Origin: Blastococcus sp. TML/M2B
Lineage (GTDB): Bacteria; Actinomycetota; Actinomycetes; Mycobacteriales; Geodermatophilaceae
DNA length: 64,000 bases
Reading direction: 5' to 3'
Assembly (NCBI RefSeq): GCF_016612865.1
Contig: NZ_JAENZZ010000002.1
Location: 620,001-684,000, forward strand
The translations under genes were made by a program, and so were the position numbers. Numbering within the stretch: the stretch's first letter is position 1; every line of letters begins with the position of its first letter. The notes below the pieces were generated by a model, which was not told where the DNA came from, did no database searches, and was given only the letters and a program-made list of their open reading frames with translations. This document shows positions 29,993-39,416 of this stretch, piece after piece.

Positions 29993-32838
29993 ATGGCGGA
30001 CGCCGGGCCTCCCCCGGGCGCGCACCGGGGTCCCTTCGTCGGCCGGGACGTCGAGCTGGCCCGCCTCCGCGGTGCCGTCGACGGCGCCTGGGCCGGCGCG
30101 GGCGGCCTCGTGCTGGTCACCGGCCCGGCGGGTATCGGGAAGACCCGGACGGTCGAGGAGGCGCTGGACGGGGTGCCCGTCCCGGTCGTCTGGGGGCGCT
30201 GCGTCGACGACCCCGGCGCCCCGCCGCTGTGGCCGTGGCGGCGGGTCCTGCGGGCCCGGCCGGAGGTGGCGACGGCGGTCGGCGACGCCCTCGCCGCCGT
30301 CGACCGGCACCCCGAGGCCGCCGACCCGGAGGCCGCCCGGTTCCGGTTCGTGTCGGCCGCGACCGAGGCGCTGGTCGCCGCGGCCGGACCCGGCGGCCTC
30401 GTCGTCGTCCTCGAGGACCTGCACTGGGCCGATCCCACCTCGTTGCGCCTGCTGGTCCACCTGGCGGCCGAGCTGCACCGGTCGCACCTGCTCGTCCTCG
30501 GCAGCTACCGCGAACCGGCCGGCCCGCACGGGTCGTCCCGCTGCGCGAGGCGCTGCCGGAGCTGCTCCGCTGGCCCGGCACCGACGTGCTCGAGCTCACC
30601 CCGCTCGCGGAGGACGACGTCCGCCGGTACCTCACGGCGGTCGGTCCGGCCGTCCCCGCACCGGGGACCGTCCACGTCGTGCACCGGCGCTCGGGCGGCA
30701 ACCCGCTCTACCTGCGCGCGCTCGCGTCGGCCGGCGGCACGCCCGACGACGCGCCGGCCTCCGCCGCGCTGCGCTCCGCGGTCCGGGCGGCGCTGGCGGC
30801 CCTGCCCGGGGAGACGGTCGGGCTGTTGACCGTGGCGGCGGTGCTGGGCGAGGAGGTGCGCCCGGGGTTGCTGGCCGCCGTCGCCGAGCGGCCGGAGGAC
30901 GAGGTGCACCGGGCCCTGGACGACGCCGTGCACGCCGGCGTCCTGACGACCGTGCCCGGCAGCCCGGGACGCCGTCGCTTCGTGCACGCCGTCGTCCGCG
31001 ACGGGATCTACGCCGACCTCGCCCCCAGCGACCGGGAGGCCCTGCACCGACGGGTGGCCGAGGCGTGGGAGGCGACCGTCGGTGTGGACGACACGAGCGC
31101 CGGCGTCGTCGCCGGGCACTGGCTCCGGGCCTCGGCCGATACCGACGCACTCGCCCGCGCGGCGGCGTGGGCGCGCCGGGCATCCGCCGCCGCGACGCGG
31201 TCGCTGGCGTTCGAGGAGGCGGCCACCTTCCTGCGCACGGCGCTCGACGCCGCGGAACGGGCGGGTTGGGACGGCGCGGATCGGGCCGCCCTGCTCGTCG
31301 AGGTCGCCGGCACCGAGTTCCGCGCCGGGCGCTTCGCGGAGGGCCTCGCGCACGCCGTCACCGCCTCCGAGACCGCGGACGGGCCGGACCGTGCGGACCT
31401 GCTGGTGGCCGCGGCGCTGGCCGTCCACGACGTCGCGGCGCCCGGCTTCCCGCCCGCGGCGATCGCCCTCTGCGAGCGCGCCCTCGCCGAGCCCGAGGTG
31501 GCCGCCTCCCCCGCCGTGCGCGCCCGGCTGCTCGCGCAGATGGCCTCCTCCCACGCGGACGCCGGCCGGCTCGGCACCTCCTCGCAGCTGGCCGCGACCG
31601 CGCTGGAGCTGGCCGAGGGCGCGGGCGACCCGGAGGCCGTCCTCGACGCCGTCCGTGCCCGGATGAAGGTGAGCGTCGACGCGCTGCCCCCGGAGGAACG
31701 CCTGCGCCTGGGCCTGCTGGCGATCGAGCACGCCGCCGCGACCCGTCAGCCCCTGGTCGAGCTGTGGGGCGCGAAGTGGCGGATCGACGCGGCGCTGGAG
31801 ACCGGGGATCTGGCCACGACCGAGGAGGAGCTGGCCCGCATCTCCGCGCTCGCCCGGCGGACCGGGCTGCCGCTGGTGCGCTGGCACGACCTCCGGCTGC
31901 GCGCGTCGGTGGCCGCGCTCGTCGGCCGGTTCCCCGAGGCACTGGCGCTCAACGAGCAGGCCCGCGACCTGGGCGCCCGGGAACTGGCGCAGGACATGTC
32001 CACCGCCGGCATGTCCGGGGCGTTCCTGCTGCAGCACGCGCTGATCACCGGGGACCCGGAGTTCTGGGACGACGACGCCCTCCAGCTGCTCGACCTCGCC
32101 GGCGACATCCCCATCGTCCTGGTGACCCGGGCGCTGGTGGCGTTCCTGCGCGGCGACCGGGACGACGCGCAGGTCCGGTACGAGGAGCTGCGCCGGCGCC
32201 TGGCGGAGCCGGACTTCGCCGCGTCCAGCGGGGTGCCGACCAGCCTGGTCCCCCTGGTCGAGGCCTTCGAGGACCCGGCGACCGCCGAGGTGCTGGCCGG
32301 CCTCATCGCCGCGCACCCCCTGGCGGCCGGCGGCGCCGGCGTGTACGGCTGCGGCGCCACGGCCGGGCTGCTGGGGCGGCTGGCCGTCGTCCGCGGCGCC
32401 CTGGACGAGGCGGTGGCGCACCTCGGAACTGCCCTCGACGTCGACACCGGGACCGGTGCGCGGCCGGCGCTCGTCCACGACCGGACCGGCCTGGCCGGCG
32501 CGCTGCTGCGCCGGGCGCGGCCGGGCGATCTGCCCCGGGCCGGGGCGCTCGCGCGGGCGGCCCGGCAGGAGGCCCTCCGCCTCGGGATGCCCGGGCCGGC
32601 GCGGACCGCGGCGCAGCTGGCCGACGCGGCCGGCGCCGCCGGGCGGGCGGCCGATCCCCTGACCGTCCGCGAGCGGGAGATCGCCGGCCTGGTCGCCGCG
32701 GCGCTCACCAACCGGCAGATCGCCGAGCAGCTGGTGCTCTCCGAGCGCACGGTGGAGAGCCACGTGCGCAACATCCTGACCAAGCTGGGTGCGGCCAACC
32801 GCACCGAGATCGCGGTGCTGACCTCGGCCCGGGGCTAG
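29993..32838 (+). CDS. LuxR-family transcriptional regulator with AAA ATPase domain (one apparent frameshift)
   Basis: This is a large (about 948-residue) MalT/LAL-like regulator. An N-terminal ATPase carries Walker A VTGPAGIGKTRTV and Walker B LVVVLEDLHWADP. A long helical-repeat middle follows. The C-terminal LuxR domain reads LTVREREIAGLVAAALTNRQ, then SERTVESHVRNILTKLGAANRTEI. The frame from ATG 29993 is lost after REPAGP; one base missing near 30521-30530 restores RVVPLREALPELLRWPG and the rest. Such proteins activate transcription on binding an inducer and ATP. It probably controls the divergent YceI operon and itself. This cassette has no counterpart between hemQ and hemY in mycobacteria. 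Confidence 0.85.
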
Positions 32839-32858
32839 CCCGGCAGCGCCCGGGCCCG

Positions 32859-34232
32859 TCAGCCCAGCAGCGCGCCGACCGCCCGCCGGGCGTCGCGGAT
32901 GCAGGCGGGCACGCCCACCCCGTCGAACGCCGCGCCGGCCACCTCGAGCCCGGGCACCCCGGCGACGGCCGCGCGCACCGCCGCGACCCGGCCCGGGTGG
33001 CCGACGAGGTACTGCGGCAGCCCGCCGCCCCAGCGGACCAGCTCGGTCTGCAGCGGCTCGGGACGGGACAGCCGGAGCAGGTCGGCGACGTCGGCGACCA
33101 CGGCGGCCACCAGCTCGTCGTCGTCCCGCTGGAGGTCGCTCTCGGCGCGGAACCGGCCGACCGAGGAGCGGACCAGCAGCGCTTCGCCGCCCAGGTGCGG
33201 CCACTTCGCCGAGGACACCGTGACGCCCTTGACCAGCCGGCCGGTCACCGGCGGCACGAGCAGCCCCGACCCGGCGGCGAGCTCCTGGGCGGGGAAGGCC
33301 ATGGCGACGACGGCCATCGACGCGTACGGGATGCCGAGCAGCGGCTCGACCGCGCCCGGCACGACGTCCCGGAGCAGCCGGGCCGCCTTGCCCGCCGGCG
33401 CGGTCACGATCACCGAGTCGGCCCCGGGCAGCTCGGGCTCGGCGGCCGAGCCGATCGACAGCTCGAAGCCGGTCGCCGTCCGGCGCAGGCCGTGGGCCGG
33501 GGTGCGCAGCCGCACCTCGGCCCCGGACGCCGCGACCAGGGCGGCGGGCAGCGCGCCGATGCCGTCGGCGACGGTGACGAACACCGGGCCGTCGGCGTCG
33601 CCGCGGCTCCGGATGCCGGCGTCGCGGGCCGCGGCCGCGGCACCGAGCACCGAGCCGGCGCGGGGCAGGTGCGCGGCCAGGGCCGGCATCGTGGCCTGCA
33701 GCGACAACTCGTCGGCGCGGCCGGCGTAGACCCCGCCCAGCAGCGGCTCGACCAGCCGGTCGACCACCTCGTCGCCGAGCCGCTCGCGCAGCAGCGCCCC
33801 GACGGCGACGTCGCCGTCCAGCCGGACCGGCGGGAGGTCGGCCTCCGCGCGGACGCGCGCGACGCCGTCGGCGGACAGGAAGCCCTCCAGCCCCTCGGCC
33901 GAGGCGGGGACGCCGAGCACCGTTCCCGGCGGCAGCGGGTGCCGGCCGTCGGGCAGCACCACCGAGGCCTGCGTGGTGGCCGGCGCGACCAGCCGGTCGC
34001 CGAGGCCCAGCGCCTCGACCAGCTCCACGGCGTCGGGCACCCGCGCGAGCATCGCCTCGGGGCCGGTGTCGTACCACTGCCCGGCCAGCTCGACGCGGTG
34101 CAGCTTGCCGCCGATCCGGTCCCCGGCCTCGAGCACGACGATCTCGTCGTCGGGCCGGCGCCGACGCCACTCAAAGGCGGCGGTGAGACCGGTGATCCCG
34201 GCGCCGACGACGACCAGGCGGCGGCGCGTCAT
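32859..34232 (-). CDS. hemY: Coproporphyrinogen/protoporphyrinogen oxidase (HemY/CgoX type)
   Basis: This 457-residue FAD enzyme has the dinucleotide-binding start [16 protein letters not shown] and [14 protein letters not shown]. The middle [20 protein letters not shown] and the late block [16 protein letters not shown] (FAD contact) are family-typical. In actinobacteria it oxidises coproporphyrinogen III to coproporphyrin III, the step before iron insertion and HemQ. The start ATG overlaps the hemE stop by four bases, so they are co-translated. Confidence 0.93.
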   Translation of the reverse strand: MTRRRLVVVGAGITGLTAAFEWRRRRPDDEIVVLEAGDRIGGKLHRVELAGQWYDTGPEAMLARVPDAVELVEALGLGDRLVAPATTQASVVLPDGRHPLPPGTVLGVPASAEGLEGFLSADGVARVRAEADLPPVRLDGDVAVGALLRERLGDEVVDRLVEPLLGGVYAGRADELSLQATMPALAAHLPRAGSVLGAAAAARDAGIRSRGDADGPVFVTVADGIGALPAALVAASGAEVRLRTPAHGLRRTATGFELSIGSAAEPELPGADSVIVTAPAGKAARLLRDVVPGAVEPLLGIPYASMAVVAMAFPAQELAAGSGLLVPPVTGRLVKGVTVSSAKWPHLGGEALLVRSSVGRFRAESDLQRDDDELVAAVVADVADLLRLSRPEPLQTELVRWGGGLPQYLVGHPGRVAAVRAAVAGVPGLEVAGAAFDGVGVPACIRDARRAVGALLG

Positions 34233-35290
34233 CGGGCCGTGAGCTCGTGGACCAGCTCGGTCACGTGCGTGAGCACGCCGGGGTCGGTGTCGGGCAGCAC
34301 GCCGTGGCCGAGGTTGAAGACGTGCCCGCGCGCGGCCCGGCCCTGCTCGACGACGCGGCGCACCTCGCGGTCGACGGTGGCGCGGTCGGCCAGCAGCACC
34401 GCGGGGTCCAGGTTGCCCTGCAGCGAGCGGTGCGGGCCGACCCGGCGGGCCGCCTCGTCCAGCGGGATCCGCCAGTCGACGCCGACCACGTCGGCACCGG
34501 CGTCGCCGATCAGCGGCAGCAGCTCGCCGGTGCCCACGCCGAAGTGGATGCGCGGGACGTCCCGGTCGCCGAGCGCGTCGAACACCGACCGCGAGAAGGG
34601 CAGCACCCGCTCGGCGTAGTCGGCGGCCGAGAGGACACCGGCCCACGAGTCGAACAGCTGCACCGCGACCGCTCCGGCGTCGACCTGCGCCCGCAGGAAG
34701 ATCGCCGCGGAGACCGCCAGCTTGTCCAGCAGCCGGCTCCACGCCTCGGGCTCGGCGTACATGAACGCCTTGGTGCGGGCGTGCTCCTTGGAGGGGCCGC
34801 CCTCGATGAGGTAGGTGGCGAGGGTGAACGGCGCCCCGGCGAACCCGATCAGCGGGGTCGGCCCGAGCTCGGCGACCAGCTGGCGCACCGCCGTCTGCAG
34901 GAAGCCCAGCGCCTCGGGCTCGAGGCCCGGCAGCGCGTCGACGTCGGCGACCGAGCGGACCGGGTCCGCGATGACCGGGCCGATGCCCGCCTTGATCTCC
35001 AGGTCCACACCGGCGACCAGCAGCGGCAGCACGATGTCGGAGAAGAGGATCGCCGCGTCGACGCCGTGCCGGCGGACCGGCTGCAGCGTGATCTCGGTGA
35101 CCATGTCCGGGTCCTGGCAGGCCTCGAGCATGGCGGTGCCGGCGCGCAGGCTCCGGTACTCGGGCAGGGACCGCCCGGCCTGGCGCATGAACCACACCGG
35201 GGTGCGGCTGACCGGCAGCCCTCGGGCGGCGCGGACGAGGTCGGAGTCGGCCGGCGACGTCGACGGGACCGGGGCGGGTACGGAGGTCAC
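34229..35290 (-). CDS. hemE: Uroporphyrinogen decarboxylase HemE
   Basis: This 353-residue enzyme converts uroporphyrinogen III to coproporphyrinogen III, feeding HemY. Signatures are [16 protein letters not shown] (UroD signature 1, with catalytic-pocket Arg residues), [10 protein letters not shown] (pocket Asp), [18 protein letters not shown] (signature 2) and [13 protein letters not shown] near the end. The GTG at 35290 starts the frame; no strong ribosome binding site is seen. It is divergent from the DUF3000 gene, as in mycobacteria where only echA15 lies between. Confidence 0.95.
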   Translation of the reverse strand: MTSVPAPVPSTSPADSDLVRAARGLPVSRTPVWFMRQAGRSLPEYRSLRAGTAMLEACQDPDMVTEITLQPVRRHGVDAAILFSDIVLPLLVAGVDLEIKAGIGPVIADPVRSVADVDALPGLEPEALGFLQTAVRQLVAELGPTPLIGFAGAPFTLATYLIEGGPSKEHARTKAFMYAEPEAWSRLLDKLAVSAAIFLRAQVDAGAVAVQLFDSWAGVLSAADYAERVLPFSRSVFDALGDRDVPRIHFGVGTGELLPLIGDAGADVVGVDWRIPLDEAARRVGPHRSLQGNLDPAVLLADRATVDREVRRVVEQGRAARGHVFNLGHGVLPDTDPGVLTHVTELVHELTAR

Positions 35291-35405
35291 GGGGGTCGAG
35301 TCTCCCAGACCCGGTGCGGACGTGTTCCCGGCGCGTCGCGGGCGAGTCGGGTGCCGCTGCGGCGCGTCGGGCGCGATGTGCTAGCCGGCGACCTACCCTG
35401 CGCTC

Positions 35406-36026
35406 GTGGAGCCGCCCATCCTGGCCGATGCCGGGAACCGAGGCAAGGACGCGCGCGCAGACGACGTGCCCGCCGCGTTCCGCGCCGCGCTGGAGGCGCT
35501 GGCGGGAGTGCGTGCCCGTCCGGAGATCGTCCTCGAGCAGATCCCGGCCCCCCAGCGGCTGGCGCCCTTCGCGCACGCCATCGGCGCCTCGGTGAGCGAG
35601 CGCGACGGCGACGAGGACGTCGAGATCGCCAGCGCGCGGTTCATCGTGCTGCACGATCCCGAGGGCCACGAGACCTGGAACGGCACCACGCGCTGCGTCG
35701 GCTACCTCTCCGCGGAGACCGACGAGGAGCTCGTGGACGACACGATGTTCTCCGAGGTGGCCTGGAGCTGGCTGACCGACGCGCTGGCCGAGTCGGGCGC
35801 CGCGCACGCCACCGTCGGGGGCACCGTCACCCGCACCGCCTCGACCCGCTTCGGCGAGCTCGCCGGACCGGAGCACACCGTCGACGTCGAGATGCGTGCC
35901 TCCTGGACCGCCGGGGACACCGCGCTCGACAAGCACCTCACCGCCTGGCTCCAGGTCCTGGCCAACGCGGCCGGCCTGCCGCCACCCGGAGTCCGCCTGC
36001 TGGGACCGGGCGGGGAGAGTCGCTGA
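35406..36026 (+). CDS. DUF3000 family protein
   Basis: This 206-residue actinobacterial protein of unknown role corresponds to Rv2680. Recognisable are VPAAFRAALEALAGVRARPE, PQRLAPFAHAIGASV, SARFIVLHDPEGHETWNGTTR and a C-terminal WLQVLANAAGLPPPGVRLLGPG. It stands directly before rnd, as in mycobacteria. The GTG at 35406 is the likely start. Confidence 0.88.
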   Translation: MEPPILADAGNRGKDARADDVPAAFRAALEALAGVRARPEIVLEQIPAPQRLAPFAHAIGASVSERDGDEDVEIASARFIVLHDPEGHETWNGTTRCVGYLSAETDEELVDDTMFSEVAWSWLTDALAESGAAHATVGGTVTRTASTRFGELAGPEHTVDVEMRASWTAGDTALDKHLTAWLQVLANAAGLPPPGVRLLGPGGESR

Positions 36027-36120
36027 CCGGTCCGCCGGCGCGACTCTCTAACATCGGTAGCGGCACTCGGGCGTCCGCCCGGGCCCGACCGACGAGTTCC
36101 GGCGAGAAGGTGGACGGCAA

Positions 36121-37368
36121 CTGAGCACCGAGCCCACTCCCCGGCCGGCGACGGACGACGGCGCGGAGGAGTCCACCGCCGTCCCGCTGCTCGCCCCGCG
36201 CGACGGCCTGCCGCCGGTCATCGAGAACTCCACCCAGCTGGTCGAGTACGCCCAGGCACTGCGCGAGGGCACCGGCCCGGTGGCCGTCGACGCCGAGCGG
36301 GCCTCCGGCTACCGGTACGGCCAGCGCGCCTACCTGGTCCAGCTGCGCCGCAACGGCTCCGGCAGCGGCCTGGTCGACCCCGTCCCCCTGCCGGATCTCT
36401 CCTTGCTGCAGGACGCGATCGGCGACGCCGAGTGGGTGCTCCACGCCGCCAACCAGGACCTGCCCTGCCTCGCCGAGATCGGCCTGGCCCCGCGCCGGCT
36501 GTTCGACACCGAGCTGGCCGCCCGCCTCGCCGGCCTGCCCCGCGTGGGCCTGGGCGCCGTCGTCGAATCGCTGCTGGGCTTCTCGCTGCAGAAGGGGCAC
36601 TCGGCGGCGGACTGGAGCACCCGGCCGCTGCCCGAGGAGTGGCTGGTCTACGCCGCCCTCGACGTCGAGGTGCTGGTCGACCTGCGCGACGCCCTCGCCG
36701 CGATCCTCGAGGAGCAGGGCAAGACCGAGTGGGCGCGCCAGGAGTTCGAGGCGATCCTGGCCACCGGCCCGCCGGCACCCAAGGCCGACCCGTGGCGGCG
36801 CACCTCGGGCGTGCACGGGCTGCGCAGCCGCCGGCAGCTGGGCATGCTGCGCGCGCTCTGGGAGGCCCGCGACGAGCTCGCCCGCCGCCGGGACGTCGCC
36901 CCCGGCCGGGTGCTGCCGGACTCCGCGATGGTCGCCGCGGTGCAGGCCGACCCGAAGAACGAGGGCGCGCTGCTGGAGCTGCCGGTGTTCCGCGGCCGGG
37001 CCAACCGCCGGCTGGTCGCGCACTGGTTCTCCGCCCTGGCCCGCGGCAAGGCGCTGCCCGAGGACGAGCTGCCGCCGCACACCCGCACCGGCGACGGCCC
37101 GCCGCCGGTGAACCGCTGGGCCGACCGCGACCCGGCGGCCGCGACGCGGCTGCAGGCGGCCCGCGCCGGGCTGGCCGAGCTGTCGGAGAAGCACGCGGTC
37201 CCCGTGGAGAACGTGGTCTCCCCCGACCTGGTCCGCCGGCTCATGTGGCACCCGCCGGCGCCCCGCGAGCGCGACGCCGTCGTCGAGGCGCTCCGGGCCG
37301 GCGGCGCCCGGCAGTGGCAGATCGAGCTCACCGCCGACCTGCTGACCGAGGCCGCCACCCGCGCCTGA
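36121..37368 (+). CDS. rnd: Ribonuclease D (HRDC-containing 3'-5' exoribonuclease), probable CTG start
   Basis: This 415-residue protein is DEDD exonuclease plus HRDC domain. The exo I motif VAVDAERA lies near residue 55; exo II is HAANQDLPCL; the exo III region is WLVYAALDVEVLVDL; HRDC-like repeats follow. The first GTG in frame (36280) would begin only four codons before the catalytic Asp and cut off the first beta strand. Upstream, coding-like sequence (STEPTPRPATDDGAEES, then PPVIENSTQLVEYAQAL) runs back to a CTG at 36121, with AGAAGG 11 bases before it. The only upstream in-frame codons before a stop lack ATG, GTG and TTG. So either CTG is used or a base error hides the start. It corresponds to Rv2681. 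Confidence 0.85.
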   Translation: MSTEPTPRPATDDGAEESTAVPLLAPRDGLPPVIENSTQLVEYAQALREGTGPVAVDAERASGYRYGQRAYLVQLRRNGSGSGLVDPVPLPDLSLLQDAIGDAEWVLHAANQDLPCLAEIGLAPRRLFDTELAARLAGLPRVGLGAVVESLLGFSLQKGHSAADWSTRPLPEEWLVYAALDVEVLVDLRDALAAILEEQGKTEWARQEFEAILATGPPAPKADPWRRTSGVHGLRSRRQLGMLRALWEARDELARRRDVAPGRVLPDSAMVAAVQADPKNEGALLELPVFRGRANRRLVAHWFSALARGKALPEDELPPHTRTGDGPPPVNRWADRDPAAATRLQAARAGLAELSEKHAVPVENVVSPDLVRRLMWHPPAPRERDAVVEALRAGGARQWQIELTADLLTEAATRA

Positions 37369-37374
37369 CGCCCT

Positions 37375-37405
37375 GCGCTGGGATCAGGTGACCTGATCCC
37401 AGCGC
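37375..37405 (+). terminator. Perfect inverted repeat after rnd
   Basis: Arms of 15 bases around a single central G (37375-37389 with 37391-37405) start six bases after the rnd stop. The inner GATCAGG...CCTGATC part recurs at the outer edge of the other composite repeat (39080-39100). Confidence 0.7.
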
Positions 37406-37484
37406 GTCCTCCCCCACGGTGCACCGCGAGGGAGGACGCGCTGCGGTGAGGGAGGACGCGCTGCGGTGAGGGAGGCCGCCGTGC
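37404..37484. repeat. Composite palindromic repeat, copy A
   Basis: The palindrome GCGTCCTCCC...GGGAGGACGC (37404-37413 with 37430-37439) contains an inner CGGTGCACCG. It is followed by 20-base tandem units of the type GCGCTGCGGTGAGGGAGGAC. The block, with the GATCAGG palindrome before it, reappears reversed at 39021-39100: the 36-base core matches at 33 positions and the next 20 bases at 18. Confidence 0.7.
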
Positions 37485-37641
37485 TCGCCCGGCGACGCTG
37501 CCGCAGCACGGCGCGCCCGAGGTCCTGCCGCGAGGGTCCGCAGCGACGAGAGCCGCCGCATGTCAGCCGGTGCCGTCCTCGGGACGGCCGGTCGGTTCGG
37601 ACACGCCGGGCCTCTCGTCGCGCTGGTTGCGGATGCGACAG
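37485..37641. other. Non-coding stretch before the sugar-binding protein terminator
   Basis: No gene is seen here. Short reading frames exist on both strands but have no ribosome binding sites or recognisable content. The sequence is GC-rich without further clear repeats. Confidence 0.4.
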
Positions 37642-37671
37642 CGCCGGGGCACCCCGAGGGGTGCCCCGGCG
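37642..37671 (-). terminator. Terminator of the sugar-binding protein gene
   Basis: A perfect 14-bp stem (37642-37655 with 37658-37671) with a two-base loop lies 12 bases after the stop of the leftward gene. Confidence 0.75.
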
Positions 37672-37683
37672 GACGTCATGCGG

Positions 37684-38792
37684 CTACTCGATCCCGAGCT
37701 CGTCGCAGGCGGCGGCGAACTCACCGGTGCACAGCTCGTCGGCGGTCACGAAGTCGTCGTCCACGACGGCTTTGACGTTGTCCCGGAAGATCGAGATCCC
37801 CGTCAGCAGGACCGAGGGCACCTCGCGGTCGCCCTCCGGGTCCGTGACGGTGCCCGACGTCTCGGCCTCGTCGCCGTTGATCAGGTCGGCGGCGAGCTCG
37901 GCCAGCGCGTTGGCCTCGTCGCGGATCGGCTTGTAGACCGTCATGCACTGGTCGCCGGCGAGGATGTTCTGCAGCCCCTCGGCCGTGGCGTCCTGACCGG
38001 TGACGTTGTTGGCGCCGGCGGCGTTGTTCCGACCCAGGATCTGGATCACCGAGTTGGCCAGGCCGTCGTTGGCGGCCAGGACGCCCTGGATGTTGCTCCC
38101 GTTCTGCGTGTACATCTGCTCGAAGATCGTCGCAGCCTCCTGGTTGTCCCAGTCGGGCACGGCCTGCTCCGCCACCTGCGTGTACTGCGTCATCGGGTCG
38201 AGCACCTCGTGGGCGCCGCCCGAGAACAGCGTGGCGTTGTTGTCGTCCGGCGACCCGTTGAGGAAGGCGATGTTGCCCTGCGTGACGCCCTTGTCCTCGA
38301 GGCACTTCGCCAGCCCCTGCCCCTGCAGGCGGCCGACCTCCTCGTTGTCGAAGGAGACGTAGTACGCCGCGGATCCGCCGAGCGTGAGCCGGTCGTAGTC
38401 GATCGTCTGGACGCCCTCGGCCTCCGCCGACTCCTGGATCTGCGCGCCGGAGGCCGAGTCCAGGTTCACGATCGCCAGGACCGTGGCGCCCTCGGTGATC
38501 ATCTGCTCGGCGATGGTGGCCTGCCGCTGGGCGTCGCCCCCTCGGCGTTCTGGATGTCGTACTCGATGCCGGCCTCCTCGAAGGCCGCCTCGAGGTAGGG
38601 GCGGTCGAAGTTCTCCCAGCGGACGGAGGACTCGGTGTCGGGGAGGATGACGCCGACCTTGCCCGCGGAGTCACCCCCGCCGCCGCCACCACCGCCGCCG
38701 CTGTCGCCGCCGTCGTCATCCGATCCGCAGGCCGCCAGGCCCAGGAGGAGGGTGGCGGCGATCGCCGTCGTGAGGGTGCTCCGGCGCGCCAT
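37684..38792 (-). CDS. Sugar ABC transporter substrate-binding lipoprotein (one apparent frameshift; orphan)
   Basis: This is a periplasmic-binding protein of the LacI-like/xylose-ribose type (about 369 residues). A lipobox, LLLGLAACG, is followed by a Gly/Asp/Ser linker, then VGVILPDTESSVRWENFDRP. The rest (IAIVNLDSASGAQI-like start, AAYYVSFDNEEVGRLQG, IAFLNGSPDDNNATLF, GVLAANDGLANSVIQILG, VTGQDATAEGLQNILAG) is in a frame shifted at the G run opposite 38537-38541 (one base missing or two extra). No permease or ATPase gene is nearby, so it must work with a transporter encoded elsewhere or act in sensing. Upstream, TTGGGGTTGCAGCCAA (about 38814-38829) is an imperfect palindrome in an unusually AT-rich promoter region. 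Confidence 0.85.
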
Positions 38793-39020
38793 GAGGTGGA
38801 CCCGCCTTTAGTTGGGGTTGCAGCCAAATTCCCGCGGCTCACATTTTGCGGTGCCGGGAGTGTGACCGCAACCACACAGTGCACGCGATGCGCGATCGTG
38901 ACCCGCGCCCGCCTGGGCAGTGCTGCCCCTGGTCCAGGACGACCCCACGGTGGCGTGGCCGCCCGGCGGCGCCGACGGCGCGATCCGCTCCGCGCGTGCT
39001 CCGGCCGCGCCTCGCTCCCT
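38793..39020. other. Promoter region of the sugar-binding protein gene, otherwise empty
   Basis: The first 60 bases are AT-richer than the surroundings and hold the imperfect palindrome TTGGGGTTGCAGCCAA. No gene is seen in the remainder. Confidence 0.4.
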
Positions 39021-39100
39021 GCGTCCTCCCTCACGGCAGAGCGTCCTCCCTCGTGGTGCACGGTGAGGGAGGACGCTCGACGATCAGGTTCCCTGATCGT
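39021..39100. repeat. Composite palindromic repeat, copy B (inverted relative to copy A)
   Basis: Two 20-base units beginning GCGTCCTCCCTC (39021 and 39041) are followed by the perfect 13-bp palindrome 39040-39052 with 39065-39077, and then ACGATCAGG-TTC-CCTGATCGT (39080-39100). Read on the other strand, the order and sequence are those of copy A, so the two copies face each other around the sugar-binding protein gene. Confidence 0.7.
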
Positions 39101-39134
39101 GGCGGGGGACGGTGGGCGCTGTCGCGCCGGGCGG

Positions 39135-39416
39135 TCAGCGGAACTTGCGGGTGAGGCTGTCCATCGACCGGTTCACCGACGCGACCTTGATGTGCGAGAG
39201 CCCACCGGTCGCGCCGGCGGCGAGCATCGCCTCGTGCGCCGCCCGCAGGGTCGCCCACACCTCGTCGGCCTCGCCCTCGAGCGTGGTGCCCAGCGCGCCG
39301 ACCTCGTGCCGCAGCCCGGAGGCCTGGATCACCGCGACGGCGGCCTCGACGTGCGCGTGCGGGTCATCGGGCGTGCCGGGCGGCGAGGGCGCCACCTGGA
39401 TCTCCGCGATGATCAC
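39135..39416 (-). CDS. MTH1187 family thiamine-binding protein
   Basis: This 93-residue protein matches the MTH1187/YkoF-like family: [30 protein letters not shown] near the start, [18 protein letters not shown] in the middle and [20 protein letters not shown] at the end. Members bind thiamine or its precursor. The GTG start overlaps the dxs stop by three bases, so it is translated together with dxs. This is notable because Dxs needs thiamine diphosphate. Confidence 0.87.
   Translation of the reverse strand: MIIAEIQVAPSPPGTPDDPHAHVEAAVAVIQASGLRHEVGALGTTLEGEADEVWATLRAAHEAMLAAGATGGLSHIKVASVNRSMDSLTRKFR

Noticed and set aside
30505-34170. 1221-codon minus-strand frame opposite the LuxR-ATPase gene
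   Set aside because: It is antisense to the regulator and out of frame with hemY.
36280-37368. RNase D starting at GTG 36280
   Set aside because: It would begin four codons before the catalytic Asp and lose the first strand of the exonuclease fold; clear coding sequence continues upstream.
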